This document shows positions 55,879 to 64,000 of a stretch of 64,000 bases of DNA, piece after piece. A program made the translations under genes and the position numbers. Source of the DNA: Symbiodinium natans (taxonomy: Eukaryota > Sar > Dinophyceae > Suessiales > Symbiodiniaceae); NCBI GenBank assembly GCA_905221605.1, contig CAJNDS010000052.1, positions 124,001-188,000 of the forward strand, given 5' to 3'. A model generated the notes under the pieces. The model saw nothing but the letters and a program-made list of their open reading frames with translations, was not told where the DNA came from and made no database searches. The first letter of the stretch is position 1; every line of letters starts with the position of its first letter.

Positions 55879-57848
55879 CTATGATGTCTTTCGGGCAAAG
55901 ACGGGGCTAAGACACTGGGCGGCCTTGAGGTCGGCCCCGGTGGCCCTGGCGCGTAGCTTGCAGGCGCTCAGAAGCAAAGATGGGGAGTCGGCCACCGCCC
56001 TGCGCAGAAAAGCGCCCGGCTCTGCGGCAGCACTCTCCAGCTCTGCCACGGGGATTAAAAGCGCCTTTGAGGCCTCGATTTCCTCCCAGGACAGGTCTAC
56101 TTGGGCACTGCGCAGCTCGGGTTGGATGGCCCGAAGCAACTCCTCCAAAGCCTTGGCCCGCTTGTGCCGGCGGCGCCCAGCCTCATTGAAGGAGAATCCG
56201 ATTCGGTTCGCCAGCGGGACCAGCAATCGCACTGCTGCCCAGGACAGCAGGACTGAGCCCAGCATCACTAGCAAGGGCAGCGAGAGGTAGTAGATGCCGA
56301 GAGCGATTCGAGGTGCGGCTGGGTTCTCGGAGACTTCTTGCGAGAAGCATTGGGCATCCAGGTCGACGGTGGTGAGAACAGGCGTCAGAGTAAGAAACTC
56401 GAACAAACGCAGCATTGCGACAGTCACTTCCACCGGCCATGCAAACAAGCCGACTTCACCTTCCGGGCCATCAAGGTCCCGCATTTGCACAGGTGACATC
56501 TGGTCCAGATCCAAGGTCGCGACGACGGAGCAGGCAGCCAACCACTGTGTAGCAATGCGGATCATTATGGCATGTAGCTTGCCACTGCCACGAACTGCAG
56601 CCGTGGCCGCCAAAGATGCGACGACGAAGTTTAGGATCACCTTCGTGCCAACATCAAATAGAATTGACAGGATCAGCGGCCAGCTGGCTGGCATGCAAAA
56701 TCTGCAGGGCTCTTTCCAATAGTTCCTCGCCCAACCAAGCGGGCACTCTCCGCAAAGGAAGCCCGTGGAGCCTTCCGCGCAGACATTGCCATACTTCCCC
56801 ACGCATTCTAGTCCCGCACTAACGTCTGCACACGAACCGCCTCCCAGGCAAGCGCTAAGCTCATCGTCCATAACGATGTTGCACTTGATGGCGGTGGTGG
56901 GGGCCGTTTGGAAATAGCCAGGTCGTGCGACGGGAAGGCGGTGGCGGTCTGTCTGCTCGTAAAATCCGCCAGAACAGCTCAGGTGAGTGAAGGACAAGCA
57001 ACTGGCACAACGTACCAAGAAGCCGTCTTCATCAAGCTCTGCATAAAACCCAGCCACACAAGAGCAGTTAGACAGGCTCGTGGATGCGTTTGGGCTGTCG
57101 GAGTTGGTAGGGCATTGAGAGGGGCAGATTGGCTGATTGGCAGTTGTGGGCTTATAGCGCCCGGCTTGGCACGGTTCACAGCTAAGCCGCGAGCCAGACT
57201 GCAAGCTGTAGTGCCCTTCTAAGCAAAGGCAGTCAAGCTCGTCGCTTGAGCCAGCAGGTGAAGTTGAGCCCGTCGGGCAGTGCAGCTCCTCTCCAGTGCC
57301 GTTGCAAAAGTGACCTGGTGAGCAGTCACGGCAGCCATCACCTTCTGCTGTCGTCCCCGGCCGGCAAAGGCAGTCCAGTGCCGAGGTAGCAGCCTTCACA
57401 GACAACTTGTCAACAGAGCACCTGTCGCAGCGGAGGTTCCCCACTCTTGCTTTGTACTCACCTGCTGGGCAGGCTATGCAGCCAGCTTCTGCATCGTCGT
57501 AACCGTAGCCATAACTGCATTTGCACTCCTCGGTGGCCCCTGTGGTGTTGCTGAACGTTCCAGGGCCGCACTCAGAGCAAGGCACATTGCCAATGCTGTC
57601 CTTGAAATGGCCAACTGCACAAGGAACACAATGTCCATCGTCTTCGGGGAAGGTGCCCGCCATGCACAGGCACTGGGATTCATCACCAGCTGTAGGACCC
57701 GCCGTGGTCTGAGAGGGGGCACAGGGCTGCTTGTGCGTACCGCCCATGCAGAAAAATCCGAGACCACACTCTTCGCATGCCGAAGGCTCTTCAGGTTGGC
57801 TGTTGACATAGCCCGGCATGCACGTGCAGGAAGTCAAGGCTGTAGCTC
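55879..57848 (-). CDS. Cysteine-rich GCC2/GCC3 modules and first membrane segments
   Basis: The exon begins right after the 263-nt intron; the earlier apparent start is a TTG inside it. About 655 residues. The first ~260 are repeated CxC-x-x-GY/F...C-x-x-C modules (CTCMPGYV, CLCMAGTF, CKCSYGYG, CLCRPGTT, CLCLEGHY, CSCVAGFY), the GCC2/GCC3 or ephrin-receptor-like pattern. A further Cys-rich region (320-381) leads to hydrophobic segments at about 386-410 and 512-540, with weaker ones between. A basic RRRHKRAK stretch and a helical cytoplasmic region close the frame, which runs into a stop at 55879. The true exon end may lie a little upstream of that stop. Likely a cell-surface receptor-like or adhesion protein. 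Confidence 0.8.
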
Positions 57849-58111
57849 CTTAGGGTTGTGTCTTAAGCTTTAACCTCTTCAAGCATCTACGGTTACGTTT
57901 ACAGCTCGTGTTTGAACAAAGCAGCCTGCAGCTGAAAGTGCTTCAACGGCTTATACTGCTGCAACGCTGTTCAAAGCGCCCACGTGTTTACATGGCTACA
58001 AAGTAAATCCGCCTGAACCGAAGTGTTCAAGCATATCTAGATTCCTAAACTTTAGATGTTCTGAGTCCCGAGGTCTGCTATAAACTCCGAAGGCGTTTTG
58101 GTCCCGAGCTC
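57849..58111 (-). other. Intron of 263 nt, readable as GA...AG, flanked by an 8-bp direct repeat
   Basis: AAGGAGCT (minus sense) occurs at 58114-58107 and again at 57851-57844, exactly 263 nt apart. Removing 263 nt joins the two coding phases (263 = 2 mod 3, matching the phase change) and restores a standard module reading SHEGATALTSCTCMPGY. Within the repeat the splice point is ambiguous. Cutting after AAG gives a GA donor and an AG acceptor, a non-canonical donor known from dinoflagellates. No GT donor fits. Confidence 0.85.
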
Positions 58112-61100
58112 CTTCGTGGGAGGTCGTCGATCCTGCAGGGCAGATTCGGCAGGCGCCGGCATCCCAGTAGCGCCCTTTCAGGCATTTGCAGTCGCTGAGC
58201 TGGCTTGAGCCGGCCGGGGCCGTGCTGGCGGCTGGGCAGCTGTAGACCTGCTCACCGCCGGGACAGTAGTGATCCACAGGACAGGCCTGGCATGCCTCAG
58301 AGAGCTCATACTGCCCAGGTGGGCAAACGAGACGCAGTTGCAGGGCCGTGACCAAAAACTCCTGCGCAGACGCACATGGCCGGCTAGCCGGGCACCAGCA
58401 AAGCTCCACAACTTGGGGCCCGATCCCGTTGTCCAAAAAGCCCACATGCAGCTCGAACCAGCTCATGGACTCGTTGAAGGAGATGTCGGCGCGGCGATGA
58501 TGGGCAGATGCCTCCTTGGTCCTGCACTTGCTTTGCAAAATAACGCTGTCGTTCACCGCAATGCCCACTCCACGCCATTCGGAGATGATGCACACGGAGC
58601 CGAGGTCGCACTGAGCGGACTGGTTGAGGTAGGGCCCTTCCACAATGAAGTGGCCCAGGTCAATTTGAAAATCTGCTGGATGGCTGCAGTTTGCATCGCA
58701 CCCACAGAAACGATGGTGTCCTGGCTCGATGAAGAGGGGTGATGCACCTGAGTGATTGTCTAAGCCACCCGAGTCGTCGTGGGTGTCCAAGGCCTCGGGA
58801 TCGGAACAGAGATGCTTTGCAGTCGCTGAAGCCAGTATGCTGTCATTTTGAGCTGGTGCGCACTCTTGGCCCAGATGACACCTCGCCAGCAACGGAGGCT
58901 GCGTCTGGCTCACCACGTAGCGCCAGGTTTCACTCAAGTAGGAGGAGTCGAAGCCGGCAAAGGAGATAAGTCCGCGAGACTCCTGGTCCCAAACGGTGGC
59001 CTGGCCGGTGCGGCCTTTCGGACCTGGGACTGAGGCTCGCAGGCCCTCCTCCGTCCAGACACCGGTCAGAAGCGTGTAGTTGAAGAGTCTTGCATCGTAG
59101 CTGAGGCTCGAGTCGGTCGAGTCGGTGGAGGTTGTGTTCTGGATGCCGCCGAAAACAAGCATGCTCATGGACACAGGATCCCAGGCAGCAGAGTGCCCGC
59201 CGCGAGGACTGGGCCAGAATCCTGAGCCGGCAAGAAGTGCCTCCCAGGTGTTCGCCCAGGCGTCATACCGGTGCAGTTCGGCCAAGTATTGCTCTCCAGT
59301 CCACCCGCCAAAGACAAGCATGGACTTTGTCATAGCATCCCACACAGCCGTGTGTCTGCTTCGAGCCCCCGGCCCCTCTGCCAAGGTTGTCCATGACTCC
59401 TGGTCCAAGCTGAAGCGTTGGAGATCGTTCAGGAGTGCTGCTCTGTTCTCTCCATCCCCCCCAGCGTAAATGATCATGGCCCGTGCTTCGTCATCCCAGA
59501 TGGCCGAATGGTAAGCACGGGCTGCGGGGACGTTTTGCGTCACCGACACCCTGGCCCAGAAGCTCGTCTCGAGGTAAAAGCGCCAGATGTCCTGATAGAA
59601 GGTGCCAAGGTACCTTCCTGCAAAAACCAACATGGATTTTGACACTGCATCCCAAACGGCCACGTGGCCTGATCTGGTGCCGGGCCCTTGGTCTTGGGCC
59701 AAGATCTGCGTCCAGGTTCTCAGATTCCAGCGGTAGATCCAAAGGTCAGCGTAGTAGAGAAAAGCGCTGGAGGCATGGCCACCGAACATCACCGTGGACT
59801 GCGTCTTCTGGTCCCAGACCATGGAGTGGTCCTGTCGCTCAGCAGGCCCGGCAACTGTGTAGTCGCTCCATGCATCCATCTCACACTGGAGTCCTACGGC
59901 TTCTTGCGGGGTGCAGTCGTGCAGATGCCACCCTCGGAAACGGCACTGTCGCAGGCTTACTTCGCTGCCCAGGCACCGCACGTTGTCTGCAAAGATATCG
60001 CCGGTTTCTACAGGGCTTGAAAAGGCGACGCCCCCGGCCATGCCCAAGTCCCGACAGGCGATACGCGCGGCGGCCTCATCGAAGCCGTCGTCGCAGACGA
60101 GCCCAAGGGAGCCATTGTACTGGACGTGGAGACTGCCATCGCCCGTCAAGATGAAACCTTCAAGCTCAGCGCCAGGCATCACAGGGAAAAGCTCTGTGGC
60201 TAGCAGCGCTGTGCCCATCTGACCAGCTATCGCGCCGACGTTGGTTGTGGTACCGATGCCCAAGTCGCCAACAGAGTTGGATCCCCAGCACCTCGTGCTG
60301 TCATCGTCCAGCAGCACGCAAGTGTGCGCAAATCCAAGACTCAAGTCCAGCACTCTGCGGTTAGCCAGATTGACAGAGCGCAGCGCATTGCCCATCTCCC
60401 AAGGCTCGTCGCCTAAAGTTTCAGTGCTACCCTGGCCAAGCTGGCCGTTCACTCCCCAGCCCCAGCATTTTACAGACGCATCTTGCAGCAAAGCGCAACC
60501 GTGAGAACCGCCAGCCGCAACCCGAACAGCCATCAGTCCATCTCCCAGCCGTGTGAAGGGAAGGCTGTCGCCCATCTCGCCTGGCTCATCGCCGAAACGT
60601 TCTGTGCCGCCATGGCCCAGCTCCCCGTTCTCGTTCCAGCCCCAACACCGCACGAAGCCATTGGCCAGCAAGGCACAGGTGTGCCACCACCCGGCATCAA
60701 GTTGCACCGCAGGTCCCAAATCCAGGGCAGGCAGGCGGTCTCCCATCTCGCTAGCAGAAAAGCCACCAAGTTGATAGTCGGCCCGGCGTCCGAGCCCGAG
60801 GCGTGCATCGAAAAGACCCCAGCACTTCACATTACCCTGGCGGGATAATGCGCAAGTGTGATCCTCGCCTGACGTCAGCTGCACCACGTCGAAGTCCGTG
60901 CCAAGGTCGATGGCCGGGAGGTTCTCCCCCATCTGGCCCGGAATCGAGCCACGGCCAACCAAATCTCCATAACCAGGGGCTCGCCCGAAACACTTCACAA
61001 TCCCGCCATCAAGAAGAACGCAGGTGTAACGATTGCCAAGGACGACCTGCTTGATGTCTGCATCGCTGCCTAGGTCCGCCACAGGCAGGTTCTCTCCCAT

Positions 61101-61169
61101 CTCGCCCGGGGAATCCCCGACGGTCCTTGTGTGGCCTTGGCCCAGTTGTCCATCCGAATTGGCTCCCCA
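58112..61169 (-). CDS. RCC1 repeats, SRCR, Kelch repeats and first GCC2/GCC3 module
   Basis: This continues the frame of 61173-64000 after an in-frame TGA. Numbered from the ATG at 61100: RCC1-type repeats fill 1-305, each with a CxLL...VKCWG core (Cys at 36, 93, 152, 212, 271). An SRCR domain (about 313-408) has GLVCDDGF, ACRDLG and CxxxGWxxxDC. Kelch-like repeats (about 420-730) carry W-D-x-x-S-x-S-M-L-V-F-G-G cores, suggesting a beta-propeller. Two Cys-rich blocks ending in CGC and CWC (740-905) precede a GCC2/GCC3 module (925-997). Everything looks extracellular. The coding phase ends at the 263-nt intron. Likely part of a giant secreted or surface protein; partner unknown. Confidence 0.85.
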
Positions 61170-61172
61170 TCA
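61170..61172 (-). other. In-frame TGA at a conserved cysteine position
   Basis: The repeat around it reads TCAVLEGKGLK-stop-WGANSDGQLGQG. The other RCC1 repeats of this protein have Cys (TGC or TGT) at that position (KCWG, KCFG, RCWG). The phase is identical on both sides and open for thousands of bases, so the stop is a single-codon interruption. Confidence 0.9.
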
Positions 61173-64000
61173 CTTCAAGCCCTTACCTTCAAGCACTGCG
61201 CAGGTATGATAATAGCCACAAGAAATCTGCGTGGCTCGGGCACCCTCGCCCAGGTCCACAGGTGGCAGCCATGCGCCCATTTGCTCAGGGCCTGTGCCCA
61301 CCGACTCATCGCTACCACGGCCCAAACGCCCATGATTCCCATCGCCCCAGCACTTCACTTCGCCAGAGGCTCTGTGAAGCGCGCAATTGTGGTAGCCACC
61401 GGATGCGAGGGACAGGAACCGTGAGGAGGATTCAGGCTGCCAGGTAACTAGTGCATCCAGGGCTATGTGGGAATCCGCGTTTAACGTGTTGGAAGTCCTG
61501 AAGCGCAGCATTTCCGTGCCAATCGGCAGCATCACCTTGATCTGAAACCAGTCTGAGCCCTGGGAGCCTGTTCGGGACCATAGCGTCCACCAAGTGCTTC
61601 CTGCGAGATACTGGAGCTTCAGGTCACCAATGCCACTCCCAAGCATATGGCACGCAAACTCGAGGTAGCACTCGGTGGCCAGTCTGGGGAAGCTGGGGCT
61701 GGTGAAGGTGCCTGGCTTTCTGGACTCTAAGAAATCGGTGTACACGTAGAAGTCCTCTCGGAAGGCCCTGTCCGGGCCCGTACCGAAATTGAAACCGTCG
61801 CTGGGACCACTATGGTAGCGCCAGCGGGTGTCACCCGACCATCCGCAAAACAGGGGGTCCTCAAAGTCGCAGCTGATATCCTCCAATCGCGGAACGGGGG
61901 ATGTTGGCTTCACTGGCGAGATTGAGTCGAGTTTGACCACATCCTGCAAGGCTGTCGTTCGAGCCACGAAACGAATGCCCGTGGTACCTGCAGGCAAATG
62001 GACATAGCCCCTGCGCCACGTGGCATCGCCGCCGCCCGACTCCAGAAAAAGGCTCTGCCAGCCTGCAGCGGTCTGCATCTCCACCTCCAATGACACTGAA
62101 CCCACCAGCTGATACGCAAATTCCAGGGCCTTCATCTCAACGAGCATGCTGGTGAAAGGTGCAGTCTCCAAGATGAAAGGTGCTTGGGAACTCCCTGAAG
62201 CTTCAAGCCACCAGTCCCCTGAATCCGCACTTTCAGCCGTCACCTGACATGTGCTTTGGGCTTGCACATTGGTACGCCGCCATGTGGCAGTGACACCAAA
62301 GTCAAGCCAAAAACAACTGCCATCCCACTCGAAATCGCAAGGGATATGGTTGTCAAACGTTAGGGTTGGGATTCCCCCGTAGACTGTGTCCAGGGCCATG
62401 TCACTGTCCAGAACGCTGCCAGTGACCCCAATGAAGCGCAAGGCCTCAACTTCAGGGGGTAGCCTCACAAGCGACCATGTCCACGTCGTCTCGTGATCTG
62501 GCCTACTCGCCCACAGCTCTGTCCACGTGTTGTTGCTCCAGCTTTCGAGCCGCAGGCTCCCTTGGCCCTGGCGGTACATCGCGCTCACGAAAGAAAAATA
62601 CCTGACCACTGAAGACGAGCCGAAGACGGGGCTCAAGAGGACGAAGTCCTCGTTGAATCTCTCTAAGTATCGGAAGGAATCGTTCTCCACTGTGATCAGC
62701 ACGGCCGGCGTGTGTATGTACCACCCGCCAATGAATGCCTCTTCTGGTCCGATGTTTGCATTCGTCCAAAAAGTCGACGAACGCCGAAGCCATGGAGGTG
62801 ACCCGCTGGAGGACCAGCCACAAAGATCTGTCAGGAAGACGCAAGTGACATGTACGAGACTTGGCACCACATCCACTGCTTGCAGGGACTGCAAACGCAC
62901 GACATCCCCTTCAACTGCCACAGCTGACACGCGGAGGGCCACAGTGCCTGGCGGGACACGAACAAGAGCTGGGCGCCACATGGCATCATCACGACCGCCC
63001 GAGTCTGTGAACAGGCTCTGCCAGTCTGTTTCCGTCGTCTTCCGCTCCACTGTCAATGACACCGAGATTGAGCCAAAGAGCTGATAGTCGAAGATCAAGG
63101 CTTTCTCCTCTGTGATGTTGAATGCTGCCAATGTCTCCAGGATGAAGTGCTGGGTCCCCGACGTGTTTGCGGCTTCCAGCCACCAGTCTGCCCCATCCGA
63201 CTTCACACGCTGCCATGAGGAATTGCCTGTACTGAGCCACAGGCACACGTCGAACTCGAAATTGCATGAGAGCTGATTGAAGTCCACAGTCGGCACACCG
63301 GTGCCGATGGCGTCCAAGGCCACGTCGCTTGTCGACACACCGAGCTGTTGGGCTTCAGGGAGCAAACCAGTGCTTCCCACAAAGCGTAGCGCTGTGGCGT
63401 TGGGCGGCACACTGACGACAGCGATGCCCCATGAAGAACCTTGTGGCCAGTGACGAGACCAAAGCTGCGTCCACCAACCATCTTCCCAGCCTTCAAGCCG
63501 CAGTGCGTGGATGTCGTAACCACGCATGTGGTAGGAGAAGTGCAGATGCCTGGCTTCGGCTGAAGGTTCGAAGGCGGTTTGTAGAATGAAGTCCTGATGA
63601 AACTGGAAGTCGGACTCAGTGTAAACGTACCAGTTGCCCTCATATGCTGTTTCAGGGCCTGTGGACGCCGAAGGTGTCGGTCCTGATGCTCGAAGCCAGT
63701 GCCGCAAGCCGCGGTTGGACCAGGAGCAAAAGTCAACTTCGAAGCTGCAAGCAATCTCCGACCAGTTTCTCATCTCCTCTGCCCACAGCTCGCGCACGCG
63801 CACGGTGTCTCCAGCGGTAACATTGGCCGACACTCGCAGGGCCACAGCGCTTGCAGGAACAGTGAGCACTGCTTGGTGCCAAAGGTCACCAGAGTCACCA
63901 GACTCCAGAAAGAGACTCAGCCAGCCAGCCGGTACAGCCGATGTCCACTCCACCGCCACTGCTGCCTGGTTTGAGCCAGACAACCAGTACTCCATGAGCA
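61173..64000 (-). CDS. N-terminal part (incomplete) of the large protein: MAM modules and start of RCC1 repeats
   Basis: The frame is open to the right edge. The ATG at 63995 lies mid-domain, so the real start is outside the window. Numbered from that Met there are one partial and five full MAM-type modules (about 1-76, 82-233, 243-375, 384-541, 552-695, 708-850). Each opens with a C-x-F-E-x-D/P...C-x-W signature and contains the LRLEGW/LKLQYL and W-x-x-LW or W-x-SLF strands of the fold. Two subtypes alternate (GPE-A...YVYT and DWWLEA). From 858 two RCC1 repeats begin (CALHRASGEVKCWG, then the TGA-bearing one). MAM domains mediate adhesion in metazoan surface proteins; here an extracellular role is inferred. 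Confidence 0.85.

Noticed and set aside
1-64000. Dinoflagellate spliced-leader relics, rRNA, snRNA or CRISPR-like arrays
   Set aside because: No match to the spliced-leader core or to conserved rRNA or snRNA stretches was noticed by eye on either strand. The tandem arrays lack the repeat-spacer structure of CRISPR.

Overview
The window looks like a piece of a dinoflagellate nuclear genome, probably Symbiodiniaceae or a relative. The evidence is: interstitial arrays of the plant/dinoflagellate-type telomere heptamer (CCCTAAA)n at 53.7-54.0 kb; an intron near 58 kb that can be read as GA...AG and is flanked by an 8-bp direct repeat; a Ty1/copia element; very long multi-domain extracellular proteins; large tandem arrays; and the fact that every recognisable coding region lies on the minus strand. 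No rRNA, tRNA, CRISPR or bacterial operon structure was seen, and no dinoflagellate spliced-leader copy was noticed by eye. The organism call is inference.

Layout. (1) 1-15.1 kb is retrotransposon territory. A complete Ty1/copia element on the minus strand (2373-10755) has identical 134-bp LTRs, a 5-bp target duplication (TGGAG), a primer-binding site, and a 1977-codon gag-pol frame with gag, zinc knuckle, protease, a SAP-like motif, integrase, reverse transcriptase and RNase H. An in-frame TAG separates gag-pol from a membrane-segment/cysteine-motif 3' region. The element sits in A+C-skewed non-coding DNA. A second, different LTR with the same type of primer-binding site ends at 15101, so the copia element may be nested in an older element. 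(2) 15.1-16.7 kb holds C/T-run low-complexity DNA and a ~123-bp minisatellite with an internal stem-loop.

(3) 16673-28742 is a tandem array of six units of 1.9-2.4 kb. (4) 28743-37522 is a unique central segment with three minus-strand open frames. The largest (1149 aa) joins an alpha/beta-hydrolase-like nucleophile elbow to a UPF1-like superfamily-1 helicase. This gene is cut at its 5' side exactly at the array junction, and the segment begins with a poly(T) tract on the other side. (5) 37523-51286 is the same tandem array in the opposite orientation, ending at a 100-N assembly gap (51287-51386). The two arrays therefore form a giant inverted repeat around the helicase segment, unless the scaffold is misjoined.

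(6) 51.4-64.0 kb is one very large minus-strand gene, or its remains, entering from beyond the right edge. In order it encodes MAM modules, RCC1 repeats, an SRCR domain, Kelch repeats, cysteine-rich GCC2/GCC3 (ephrin-receptor-like) modules and a multi-pass membrane C-terminus. It is interrupted by a 263-nt intron and by a ~2.4-kb non-coding stretch with telomeric repeats. It also carries an in-frame TGA exactly where a cysteine is conserved in the neighbouring RCC1 repeats.
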